DNA from: Miscanthus floridulus | Taxonomy: Eukaryota > Streptophyta > Magnoliopsida > Poales > Poaceae | DNA: 64,000 bases | Direction: 5' to 3' | Assembly (NCBI RefSeq): GCF_019320115.1 | Contig: NC_089598.1 | Span: forward strand, 25,902,657 to 25,966,656 | In this document: positions 1 through 10,807 of the stretch, one piece after another | Position numbering within the stretch: position 1 is the first letter of the stretch | Layout: every line of letters starts with the position of its first letter | Translations under genes and position numbers: made by a program | The notes under the pieces: model-generated | Told to the model about the DNA's origin: nothing | The model's input: only the letters and a program-made list of their open reading frames with translations | Databases searched by the model: none

Positions 1-470
1 CTTTTATGGCATAGTACCCACTTGGACAAATCACTCTACCGGTTACTTTTGGGACTCACTCGAACTACCGTACAGAGTTCATCAAGTTTGAAGTTGTGGA
101 CTTCGATTCATCATATCACGCGATCCTCGGGTGCCTAGCACCAGCAAAATTCATGGCAATACCGCATTATCCGTACCTGTTGCTTAAGATGCCAGGGCCT
201 AGCGGTGTTCTTTCTCTTCGGAGTGATTTGAAGCGCGCATTTGACTGTGATGTTCAGGCAATCCAAATTGCAGCAAAAGCACATGCCGACAACAGTAGAA
301 AAGAAATAGCCACTATTGCCGCAGAAATAAGCCAAGATGAATTAGAGATACCAGCTAAAAACCCCAGCATCCTAGCACCACCAAAAGAAGCCGACATCAA
401 GCAAATCGACCTGGGCACCGGTGATCCCTCAAAAGCGGCAACCATCAGCGCCCACCTATTGGCAAAATAG
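1..470 (+). pseudogene. Tat copy A pol: end of protease and protease-RT linker
   Basis: The frame at 96-470 (124 codons) corresponds to the stretch between protease and reverse transcriptase in Tat polyproteins, with a Lys/Glu/Ala-rich linker. It ends at TAG 468-470. Copy B has the same stop at the matching place (52432-52434). The first 95 bases match copy B around 51950-52060 but lie in a different frame, so an indel separates them. Upstream protease sequence is outside the window. No product is expected from this copy. Confidence 0.75.
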
Positions 471-1847
471 GAACTCACGCTCACCAACTTTCTTCGGGAC
501 AACTAGGATATCTTCGCTTGGAAGCTAGCCGACATGCCAGGGGTCCCAAGAGAGTTGGCTGAGCATAGAATTGATATCAATGAAGGCTCCAAGCCTGTGA
601 AGCAACGGCTACGATGATTCTCTCCCAACAAGAAGGCAACAATTAAAAAGGAAATTACAAAACTAATGGCAGCTAGATTCATCAGAGAAATCCTCCATCC
701 AGATTGGCTAGCAAACCCAGTTCTGGTATAGAAAAAGAATACAAACGAGTGGCGCATGTGTGTCGACTACACAGATCTCAACAAACACTGCCCGAAAGAT
801 CTGTTTGGGCTACCACGCATTGGTCAGATAGTTGATTCAACAGCAGGATCTGCCCTATTATCCTTCCTTGATTGCTATTCAGGATATCACCAGATTGCAT
901 TAAAGGAACAAGACGAGAGCAAGACATCTTTCATCACTCCATTCGGTGCCTACTGCTACAAAACCATGTCATTTGGACTAAAAAATGCTGGTGCAACTTA
1001 CCAAAGAGCTATCCAAACATGCCTTGGTGATCAGATCGGCGAAAACATAGAAGCATACGTGGATGACGTAGTGGTAAAGACAAAGAACCCGGATACACTA
1101 ATCGAAGACTTAAAGCAAACTTTCAAAAACCTAAAAAGATGGAGGTGGAAACTAAATCCAAACAAGTGTGTATTCGGAGTTCCTTCAGGACAACTACTCG
1201 GATTCTTGGTCAGTCATCGTGGAATCGAAGCAAGCGCCAAGCAGATTCGAGCCATAACAGAGATGGGCCCTCCTTGAAGTGTCAAAGATGTGTAGAAACT
1301 AACAGGCTACATGGCGGCCCTCAATCGTTTCATATCTAGACTAGGCGAAAAAGGGTTACCTTTCTTTAAATTACTAAAGAAGACAGACAAGTTCGAGTGG
1401 ATAGAAGAAGCCAATGAAGCTTTCAAGAAACTCAAGGCATATCTCACATCCTCACCCGTTCTCACACCTCCAAAGAAATACGAAGAAATGATGCTGTACA
1501 TTGTGGCGACTTCTACTGTGACCAGCACTGCGATTGTCATAGAAAGAGAAGAAGAAGGGCGTGTATATAAAGTACAACGCCCCATATACTACATCAGCAA
1601 AGTATTATCAGAATCAAAAATCCGGTACCCGCATGTGCAAAAACTACTCTACGCCCTCCTGATCACTTCACGCAAGCTTCGTCACTATTTTGAAAGCCAT
1701 AGGATTACCGTGGTGATAGATTTCCCACTTGGAGACATCCTACACAACAAAGATGCAATGGGGCGCATATCTAAGTGGGCAGTTGAACTTGGCGCTCTCA
1801 ATATCGATTTCACCCCATGGAAGGCAATTAAATCTCGCCCTGGCTGA
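471..1847 (+). pseudogene. Tat copy A pol: reverse transcriptase and first RNase H
   Basis: This segment specified the RNA-dependent DNA polymerase that copies the element's RNA in cytoplasmic particles. Seen: the fingers/palm motif around RMCVDYTDLNKHCPKD (about 755), the SFLDCYSGYHQI motif (about 870), the catalytic YVDD box (about 1057-1068), the LGFLVSHRGIE thumb segment (about 1198), and an RNase H-like section with RPIYYISKVLSESKIRYP (about 1580). In-frame stops lie at 504 (TAG), 615 (TGA), 729 (TAG), 1275 (TGA) and 1293 (TAG). Near 1835 a small indel shifts the frame, so the RNase H frame ends at 1847 while the next domain is open one frame over. Confidence 0.9.
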
Positions 1848-2385
1848 TTTTGTTGCCGAATGGATAGAAATTCAACAACCTGTGTCAAGTACCATCCTTG
1901 ATCACTGGAAGATGTACTTTGATGGATCACTCAAGCTAGGCGGAGCTGGTGCAGGTGTCCTCCTAATTTCTCCAGACGAAAAGCAACTCAAGTACGTCCT
2001 TCAGATATTATGGCAAGCTACAAACAATGAGGCAGAATACGAAGCCCTCATCCACGGGTTAAGAGTGGCAATCACCCTCGAAATCAAACATTTACTCGTT
2101 TACGGAGATTCAGCAGTAGTAATCAATCAAGTCAACAAATATTGGGACTGCACCAAAGAAAACATGGGCGCTTACTATGCTGAAATACGAAAGCTCAAAA
2201 AACATTTCCAAGGATTAGAAATTCTACACGTCCTACGCGATTCTAATATTGCGGTAGATATCCTCACCAAGCTTGGATCAGACAGGGCGAAGGTCCTACC
2301 CGGTGTATTCATAGAGGAGTTATCAGGTCCTTCTATCAAACAACCCGGTGAGATAACCCCTGAAATCTTAGCCAAAGACACCTAG
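1830..2385 (+). pseudogene. Tat copy A pol: second, archaeal-type RNase H (aRNH)
   Basis: The open frame holds a complete second RNase H fold. It starts at KMYFDGSLKLGGAGAGVLLISP (first Asp, about 1918), continues with NNEAEYEALIHGL (Glu, about 2023), LLVYGDSAVVINQV (Asp, about 2098) and ends with LRDSNIAVDILTKLGS (about 2236). A second RNase H between the first one and integrase is characteristic of the Tat lineage. There is no internal stop from about 1850 to 2382; TAG 2383-2385 closes the frame ahead of integrase in the same frame. It is the best-preserved part of this pol. Confidence 0.88.
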
Positions 2386-3660
2386 ATCTTGGTAATCACC
2401 ACTTCATGGACCCAGGTTTTTATCGATTACATCAAAGAAAATAAGTTGCCAGCGGAAAAAGAAGAAGCTACCCGAGTTGTTCGTAGAAGCAAGAACTACA
2501 TCCTAGTAGGAGACAAGCTCTATAGAAGAGCCGCATTATCAGGAGTACTCCTAAAATGCATCTCATTTGAAGAGGGCAATGAGATCCTAGATGAAATACA
2601 CTCAGGTTGCTGTGGAAATCACACTGCTTCAAGAACACTAGTTGAAAAAGCATTCCGCACCGGTTACTACTGGCCAACCGCTTTGAAAGACATAGAAGAA
2701 CTCATTAGAAGATGCAAAGGTTGTCAAATGTTTGCAAGACAGGCTCATGTGCTAGCTCACAACCTCATTTGCATCCCACCTGCTTGGCCTTTCTCCTGCT
2801 GGGGGCTAGATCAAGTAGGACCCCTCAAGAAAGCAAAAGGCGACTTCGAGTACATCTTCGTAGCAATCGACAAGTTCACCAAGTGGATTGAATTCAAACC
2901 ACTCGCAAAATACAGTGCAGCCAAAGGAGTCGAGTTCATCTAAGACATTATGCACCGCTTCGGCATGCCTAATCGAATCATCACGGATTTGGGTTCTCCC
3001 TTCATAGCCATAGAATTCTAAAGTTGGGCACAAGACTGTGGCTTCAGAATAGATTATGCATCAGTCGCACATCCAGAGGCCAATGGATAGGTCGAAAGGG
3101 CAAACAGACTCATACTAGCTGGATTAAAACCAAGATTGTATGAAGAACTAATAGACTATGGATTAAAATGGATTGAAGAATTACCCAAGGTTGTATGGGG
3201 GCTACGGACTCAAATAAGCAGAGCTATCGGATACTCACCTTTCTTCCTGGTGTACGGATCAGAAGTAGTACTACCCACAGACTTGATCTAGACGTCACCA
3301 AGGATAGAACAATACGACGAAGGAGAAGCAGAACACACCCGAAGATTAGAACTCGACAGTACAAAAGAAGTCAGAGTAAACACTACCCTTCAATCAGTAA
3401 GATACCTCCAAGGACTAAGACGCCACTACAACAAGAATACCTAGTCTCGATCATTACAAGTCGAAGACCTAGTACTAAGAAGAATACAAAAGACCGACGG
3501 ACGCCATAAACTACTCAGTCCATGGGAAGGTCCTTTTATCGTCAGAAAAGTCATTGGACCAGGCACATACAAGCTGATAACTGAAGATGGAAAAGAAGTC
3601 AACAATACATGGCACATCAGTCAACTATGAAGATTCTACGCATGAAAACGACTCAAGGGA
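2386..3660 (+). pseudogene. Tat copy A pol: integrase
   Basis: Integrase joins element cDNA to chromosomal DNA. The HHCC zinc-binding region is visible (CGNHTASRTLVEKAF with RRCKGCQMFARQ, about 2610-2740), followed by the catalytic core (CWGLDQVGPLKKAKGDFEYI near 2800, ITDLGSPF near 2980, and the glutamate segment VERANRLI near 3092). The C-terminal part reads SPWEGPFIVRKVIGPGTYKL (about 3517). I see no chromodomain. In-frame stops are TAA 2941, TAA 3019, TAG 3088, TAG 3289, TAG 3442 and TGA 3628. The stop at 3088 sits where the family has Gln just before VERAN. Confidence 0.88.
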
Positions 3661-3827
3661 AAATATGTATACAAGACACAAGAGATCAACGATTATGATC
3701 AACAAATATAGCGCTCATCAACAACATATGTATTATAATGGCTTATCAACGATTCACAATCAATAAAGATGGCCTTTCCACAAAACATATGTCTTGTTAT
3801 GACTTTCTCTGAAGTTGTCTTCATTAA

Positions 3828-4374
3828 GCAAAATGGCTGAAACATGCCTGAGCATACCGGCCGAGAGCAAAATAGCTAAAAAGACGCTTGAGCCCGCCGA
3901 TGAGGGTAGCTAATAAGCTAACACCCAAATTAAAAAGCAAAATGGCTGAAACATGCCTGAGCATACCGGCCGAGAGCAAAATAGCTGAAAAGACGCTTGA
4001 GCCCACCGATGAGGGTAGCTAATAAGCTAACACCCGAATTAAAAAGCAAAATGGCTGAAAAGATGCCTGAGCATATCGACCGAGAGCAAAATAGCTAAAA
4101 AGACGCTTGAGCTCGCCGATGAGGGTAGCTAATAAGCTAACACCCGAACAAAAAGCAAAATGGCTGAAAAGATGCCTGAGCATACCGGCCGAGAGCAAAA
4201 TAGCTGAAAACATGCTTGAGCCCACCGATGAGGGTAGCTAATAAGCTAACACCTGAACAAAAAAGCAAAATGGCTGAAAAGACGCCTGAGCATACCGGCC
4301 GAGAGCAAAATAGCTGAAAACATGCTTGAGCCCGCCGATGAGGGTAGCTAATAAGCTAACACCTGAACAAAAAA
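3828..4374 (+). repeat. Five-copy 109-bp tandem repeat in the copy A spacer
   Basis: Units begin with GCAAAATGGCTGAAA at 3828, 3937, 4046, 4155 and 4265, giving periods of 109, 109, 109 and 110 bp. Each unit holds two related halves, one around GCATACCGGCCGAG and one around CCGCCGATGAGGGTAGC, followed by CTAATAAGCTAACACC. It lies between the end of pol and the antisense gene. Unit-to-unit differences are few, mainly C/T and G/A changes. Frames open through it on the minus strand are repeats of this unit, not genes. Confidence 0.95.
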
Positions 4375-5216
4375 ACGACTAAAAATAAGCCTGAACATAA
4401 ATTAGAGCAATTTCAAGACAAGACCCTCCAGCTCCTTGTTCCAAATAGCAAGAGGCTCGGGGGCTACACTTAGAAGATCCCAAGAAGCCCTACATGGTTT
4501 TGCTCAAGAAAGCACTCGAACAACACTTGTTCCTACTTGACAAGACTTGAAGGAAATAAGACAAGGCTTCCAGAGATCCCAAGAAGCCCTACATGGTTTT
4601 GCTCAAGAAAGCACTCGAACAACGCTTGTTCCTACTCGACAAGACTTGAAGGAAATAAGACAAGGCTTCCAGAGCTCTACCATGAAGCGCTCGGGGGCTT
4701 GCTGGTACTAGGATACTTTTGCAACCAGAGATAGGACCAGATGCCGACCACACTATGAGCTAAGCCAAGAAGAAGAAGCTGGAGATATCCTAAGTCTTTT
4801 TAGTACTAACAAGAACACAAAGTTTGTCAACACAATGGGCTATACCGAGTTGTTTACGAGTCACAGACGAAAGCCAGACGAGTACTCGACAAGTCAAGGA
4901 AGTCTGTCAAGACATCAATCTACATACTCCGAGTAGTTTCACATGGCATAGATGAAAGCCAGACGAGTACTCGACAAGTCAAGGAAATCTATCAAATACA
5001 GCGATCTACATACACCGAGTAGTTTATACAACGCAGATGAAAGTCAGAACGGATAGCTACTCGGAAAAAATTTTGATCACTTGGACAACACATTTAAAGA
5101 GTAAGCAAGGATTAGATATCCAGACAAAGAAGACATCAACAAAGATAGAGGATCTTCATTCAAGAAAGAGTATAAGTATTCTGTTACAAAAGCCAGAATG
5201 CAGAGGTCGATTACAT
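4375..5216 (+). repeat. Copy A spacer with direct-repeat modules
   Basis: Two modules repeat here. A 99-bp unit starting GATCCCAAGAAGCCCTACAT occurs at 4476 and 4575. A looser unit around GAAAGCCAGACGAGTACTCG occurs at 4869 and 4955, with a more diverged copy near 5037. The phrase AGGCTCGGGGGCTAC at about 4451 reappears several times before the 3' LTR. I see no coding potential. Confidence 0.7.
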
Positions 5217-8200
5217 TCAAGCATTGTCATCAGGAGTAGAAACATCAATATTGAGATTATCTACAATCTTCCTGGCTAAGTCATCGACCTCAGGCTCTAA
5301 CCTCTCAACAGCATCGAGGTACTCCTGGCTCTCGGCTTCATCGGCAACCTTGGACAAAGGAAAATCTAGAGAAAGAACCCAGACCTGGGCAACAACATTC
5401 CTGGTGCAAAGATGGGCACACCGCTTCATGAACTCCTGGAAACGGGTGGGCACTTGGGGAATGAATTGAGCCCAAGAATGACCATCGTCTGCTGAAGTCC
5501 GAAGAAGGTCGGCTACTGATTGAAAAGACTTCCACAAAGCTTTCTAGTTTTCAGTAGCCGTCGCCAACTTACCAGACAAGTCTTGAATAGTCTTTTGAGC
5601 CTACACAAGATCTCTATCAGCCCCACGCCTAATTAGTTTGGCAAGCGCGAGTTCTTCTTCAGCTTGAGTAATTACCTCCTTAGCTTTGTTGTGGTTAGTA
5701 CGGACGAGTGTCTTCATCTCTTCGATACCCTCCGAGAACTTCTGCTTTTCAACTCGGAGAGCTAGGTGAAGCAACAAAAACAAGTCAGCAAAAAAGGAAG
5801 TCAGAATATAAAAGGAAACAAGCAGAACCCGTGGTACCTTTACACTCGCTCTTCATGGATTCCACCACAGCATCCTTTTGCTTCTCCACCTCCACCACCT
5901 AGGCACGAAGAGCTTTCTCCTCCTTTTGATGCGTTTGGCGCTCAGTCTCTAACTCGGCCTAGAGGAGGTCAAGATCGGCCTTCAGGGCGCTCACCTTAGA
6001 AGACAACTTTTTCTCATTTTCAGACGAGAAAAAGAAGCCAGTATGATCATGAGAGAAGGACTGAGCAAAAAGAGACAAAGAAAAAAAAGACATAAGGGCA
6101 GAGGAAAAATGAACATCCAAAGAAGGAACGGCAGAAAACTTACCTGGAGCTTTTTCCCAAAAGAAGTCGCAAGGGTCGATAAGCTTCCCTAGGCGGCAGT
6201 CAGCTTCGACAGCCGATGAGTGGCATCAAAATGCTGCACCACATCATCAGCAAAGGGCAGACCACTGAAGGTGAGAGAAGGAGAAGGAGAAGCCGGCCGA
6301 GGTGAAGAAGGCACGACCAGAGCTATCTCCTGGGAAGCCGAGGCCAATCCCTCAGGTGGACCCGCCGCCATGGCCACGGTCACTTCGGGAGCTGGCAAAT
6401 CGACAGCTGCGGACTCTATCCCCCTCACAGCCACCTCAGTGCCTGTGTGTTCTGAGTTCTGAGACTCAGTATGCAGGGGCGCACTAGAGGTTTGATAAGA
6501 AGTCGACTAGAGGCTCAGGGAAGATGAAGGCCTGAAAGATGACAAGGAAACCCATCAAAAAAGAATAAGAAAAAAGAAGACCAGAAGCAGAGAAATAAAA
6601 CTAGAATTCACTCACTCAGCTATCTTCTTCCTCATTAAACCAAAAGAAGACCTCGCTGGGGGAACCACGGTAGCAAAAACGTCCCCGCCACTCGGCGGCA
6701 CGAGCGACGTAGCTGGTACCGGAGCCTCGAAAGAACTTGGTACCAGAGCTACGGAAGAACTCGGTACCGGAGCTATGGAAGAACTCGGTGTAGGAGCCTT
6801 AGAAGAACTGGTACCCGACGACCGCTTACTACAAAGAGATCAAGTCCAATGTCAAAACAAAAGGTTTCAAGTACAGGAAAATAAGAAAACAACTCACCGC
6901 CGCATGATAAGGGGTGCATCATCATCCTCTTCTTCCTCAGTCTCGACCAAGGCCACCATAGCACTAGCTGAAAAAGGACAAAAGTACTTGGTTAAAGATA
7001 GAAACAAGCAACGGAAGGACAGAGCATATTAATGTGCTCACCTAAGAGCATGCTAGCTATAACTTGAGTACTTGGAGAAGTACTCGGCTGGCGAGCTTTC
7101 TTGGCAACGGGCACACCAGAATAAGAACCAGCCACTCGCCCTCTCTTACCAACGCTACGAGCAGCTCGAGGAACTGAATGAGGAACGTACTCTTCATATA
7201 TGTCAGAAAATGCAGAGGAAGCACTAGGAAGCGTTACGGTGGTTTGCAACTTAATGGTTAAAGAAGCCCCAGCAAGACTACTCCCGGCCCCCACAATGGT
7301 AGGGAGGTCATGAAGGGGAATCGGGTCAACGAAGTTATGCCCCAATGCCTGCGAAAAGAATAGGACAAGGAAGATTAAGCGAAAATAGATACAGCAAAAA
7401 GAAATACAAAAAGTACCCGCACAAAGAGAAAACAACTTACAACTGGAGGCAGGTTCTTTGCACAGTACTCGAAGATGGTAAGCAGGACAACGCTTGCTCC
7501 CTTCAGCATCTTCTGAAGGCACTCGAGTACCTCTTCATCGGTCAACTCAAGGGCAGGGACCATGCATGAAGGATCCTCAGCCCTAGAGTACTCTAAGCCA
7601 AAGTTCTCTCGCTCCTTCAGAGGCTGAACACGACGGCGAAGAAAACTCGAGACGATTCCAAAACTAGTCAAGCCCTGCTGCTTTAGAGTGCTTATCCGAT
7701 CAAGGAATGGTTGGATCGCCTAGAGCTCGTCCGGCATCAGGGAGTTCTTTTCCCACCGATCGTTAACCGACGAACCAGATCTAGAATGTACGGCGAGAGA
7801 AGGAATCAAATTGGTGGCATAGAACCAGTCAGCACGCCAATCCCTCATAGAATCAACCAGGTCATAGTCAAAGAACTTGCTTTTAAGACCCTAGCGAAAC
7901 TGAATCCTACAGCCGCCAAGAACATTGGTGTCTTCATGGCGAGGTTGAGGCTTCAGACGAAAGAAGTGACGGAAGAGAGAAAGAGAAGGAGGAATTCCAA
8001 GGAAAGCTTCACAGAGATGTACGAAAATAGAAAGATGGAGTATGGCATTGGGAGTTAGATGGTTCAGACTAACCCCAAAATAACCAAGAAATTGATGAAG
8101 GAAGGCGGAAGTAGGAAGGCAAAGTTTGGCATGGATAAAGGAGACGAAAAGAATAATCTCACCAGGACCTAGAGCAGGGATCCGATGCTCACCTAGAATT

Positions 8201-8399
8201 CTCCATTCAGTAATGCCCTTGCTCTGGATCAGACCATCGCCGGCAAGCTCGCGAAGCTGGTCTTAGTTGTTGTCGGAGCTAGCCAAGCTTTCTGGGCAGC
8301 CCTCATGGCCACAAACTCTTGGTTCTCAATCATGGAAAGTGATGACTCCTTGTCCACGAAGGTTGCCTGGGACTTGCTCATGGCCTTCTTCCTACCCAT
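5217..8399 (-). pseudogene. Antisense accessory gene of Tat copy A (putative gypsy-type transposon protein, spliced)
   Basis: Reading from an ATG at 8399 the product begins MGRKKAMSKSQATFVDKESS. After a short frame change it continues through a domain resembling the Pfam family 'Putative gypsy type transposon' (PF04195): ITEWRILGEHRIPALGPGEI, LGYFGVSLNHLTPNAILHLS and LSLFRHFFRLKPQPRHEDTN, about 8240-7920. Plausible introns follow, with a donor GTAAGT at 7440 and an acceptor TTTCGCAG near 7350. Downstream exons hold a Ser/Pro-rich acidic part (7350-6600), a segment ending at 6189, and a C-terminal coiled coil (about 6000-5217). Stops include one near 7890 and several TAG codons in the coiled coil. 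An antisense gene here parallels 'gene 23' of maize Grande. Its function is unknown. Confidence 0.8.
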
Positions 8400-10404
8400 G
8401 TACTAATGGAGGCAAAAAAAGGCACTAGGGGAAGAGAAGGCTTGGACGGCGGCGCTAAGATGACTGCGGCAATGGCGACGGCGGAGTTGTGAAGGCTAGG
8501 GTTTTCAAGACAAAGGCAGGGTACCAAAGAAAAGGAGGAGAAATGCCTTTAAATAGATTTCACACCGGTAAAAACACGGCCCACCAGGCCCGTTTTAATA
8601 CGACATGAGGACGCAACGGTCCATTTACTGGCGCAACTAAAATGATGGACGGCACAAATCCACACAACGGTATAGTTCAACGGGCAGATTTCGGACTTAC
8701 CCATCCAGCAAAACGGCAGAGTTACCATATGGCTACAAAAAAACTCATCAGCCATGAAGCAACGGAAGGTTACCTCACAAGGAACATAACAACCTGGTTC
8801 TAGCATAAAGAACTCAGGAATTTCACAGACAACCAGGACATCAGCAGAATAAAGAATAACAACTCGGAAGACAAGATTTTCTCTATTACAAATGACTTCA
8901 AAAGATACAAGATTACACATCTTACAAGACCCAACGAACTCAGAACTGTGACAGGCAAGTAGCAAAAAGGAACCTAGAAACAACTAGGCTCTAGAACGAC
9001 TACGTGTTCCAAATCGCTACTCGGTAGAACAAACCGCACTCGGCTACACTGTTTTCTTCAAAAGACGGATGTAGTGCACCCAAGGCGGAAATCAGCAGAA
9101 CGGCAGGACAACATAGAGTAGAGAAGGCCGGTAGGCATCTGTCTACCCAAGTCCAATGTGATGCTAGATATGGTGTTGATCTGCACCGGACAGTCTCAAG
9201 ACAAGCGGTGAGGATCAACCCAGAACTGCCAGATGAAGGAACGAAGCCTACATCACAAGACTTTCTCCAACTACTGCCATGTACATCCTGGTACATTGCT
9301 GTTGTGGGATTAGTCTACCTCTAATCCCTATCACAAAACTTCCTCCAGCTATGACAAGACATACGAGAACTATAAAATACACCCGGAGGCTACTCTACTT
9401 CACAAACTACCATATTCATGATTACAGAGACTTCAGAACAAGCAACAAAATGCTCAATGAATCAAAACAGCACTCTAGGAGGGTATTTATAGACTGAAGG
9501 AGCAGTGCATGTGGACTAGGAGCACAAACAAAACAAGCCTAACAAAGGACACAGTGAAAAGACAGAATTCAATGAAAAAGACTCAGGAGTGAAGGAATAG
9601 TACTCAAGGACAAGCATATTCGAAAGGATATACCAACACTGTACAACTCATGAACAAACAACCCCACCACCATACGACTACATCTAACAATAGCAGACTA
9701 CCAGAGAATATGCCAAGACCCTGCATCCAAGTTCTTCCTGAACAAAACAACCTGGATAAATGCTCGGGGGCTGCAACAGGAGAAGTTCTCAATTCTTTTC
9801 AAACAACATAAGATTCAAGACCCTCCAACTTTTTGTTCCAAATAGCAAGAGGCTCGGGGGCTACACTCAGTGAGTGCACTTTTTCCTTCAAAAAGCGCAC
9901 GTCACCAAGACAACTACTTCAAGACAATAGTTTTTCAAACAACATAAGATTCAAGACCCTCCAACTTTTTGTTCCAAATAGCTAGAGGCTCGGGGGCTAC
10001 ACTCAGTGAGTGCACTTTTTCCTTCAAAAAACTCACATCACTCAAAAGACTTCTTCAAGATAGACGACTTCAAGACCACACGACAAAAAGAACCCGGACA
10101 TAACTATATCTGAGCTCTTTTCGACAAAGAACCTAGGTATATGCTCGGGAGCCTTTCAACGAAGAATCAGGACGATTTCAAGAAAAGACCCTCAAGCTCC
10201 TTATGCCAAACATCAAGAGGCTCGGGGGCTACATCCAAATGGAAGTACTTTTTTCTTCAAAAAGGTACACACCACGCAAAGATCTCACGAAGCGCTACAT
10301 GGTTTCGCTCATGAAAGCACTCGGACATCGCTTGTTCCTGCTCGACGAGACTTGAAGGAACAAGACGAGGCTTCTAGAACTCAACCATGAAGTGCTCGGG
10401 GGCT
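8400..10404 (+). other. Copy A 3' noncoding region with repeated CTCGGGGGCTAC modules
   Basis: No gene is seen. The part nearest 8400 is the presumed 5' flank (promoter side) of the antisense gene. From 9796 a unit starting TTTTCAAACAACATAAGATT and containing AGAGGCTCGGGGGCTACACT is repeated at 9932 (136-bp spacing); a third, shorter relative lies near 10200. The same CTCGGGGGCT core ends the region at the polypurine tract. These may be duplications of PPT-proximal sequence. Confidence 0.65.
10390..10404 (+). other. Polypurine tract region of Tat copy A
   Basis: The G-rich stretch AAGTGCTCGGGGGCT abuts the TG that starts the 3' LTR. Its position fits the plus-strand primer of reverse transcription, although it is less purine-pure than the Tekay tract at 63871. 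Confidence 0.6.
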
Positions 10405-10807
10405 TGTCAGTGCGGGACCCACGGGATACCCCGCAAGGAAGGGAGAAGACCTAGTCTAATTAGGATTCTTCTCCTGTAATCTTAGTAGCAGTATTACTCT
10501 ATAATCCTACTAGGAACTCTCATTGTAAACTGACTAGGACTCTGGCCTCCTGACTATATAAAGGAGGGCAGGGCTCCTTGGATTGGGAGTTTAGAGAACA
10601 ATTGTGCAGCATAACACTTTACAATCAATCCAACGCAAAGGCTAACGCCGACTGGACGTAGGGCTATTACTCGATCAAAGATCGAGGGTCCGAACCAGGA
10701 TAAATCGACTGTCTCTTGCATTAACTGTCAAGTTCCGCATATGCTGAAACCCAAACATACTGCCCCGGGGACCCCCGTGGCAGGCTATCGTTGGTCAAAC
10801 ATCGACA
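10405..10807 (+). repeat. 3' LTR of Tat copy A (403 bp)
   Basis: It starts TGTCAGTGCGGG and ends CAAACATCGACA. A TATA box (TATATAAA, 10555-10562) lies inside. It aligns along its whole length with the 402-bp 5' LTR of copy B (48970-49371), with scattered substitutions, which fixes both ends. The two LTRs belong to different copies of one family: a 3' LTR here, a 5' LTR followed by a PBS there. LINE sequence resumes immediately after it at 10808. Confidence 0.93.

Larger units (their letters stand above)
1..10807 (+). mobile_element. Ty3/gypsy Tat-lineage LTR retrotransposon, copy A (5' end outside window)
   Basis: Seen: pol remnants in the order protease-RT linker, RT, RNase H, second RNase H, integrase (1-3660), then a tandem-repeat spacer, a gene on the opposite strand (8399-5217), a repeat-rich 3' region and a 3' LTR (10405-10807). 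Two RNase H domains, no chromodomain, and an antisense accessory gene between pol and the 3' LTR are the known layout of the Tat lineage (Grande, RIRE2, Retand). The 5' LTR and gag lie left of the window. A second copy of the family begins at 48970; its bases from about 51950 align with base 1 here. The element interrupts a LINE whose ORF resumes at 10808. Confidence 0.9.

Noticed and set aside
3824..4225. Two similar minus-strand frames (MGSSVFSAILLSAGMLRH and relative)
   Set aside because: Both are readings of the 109-bp tandem repeat.
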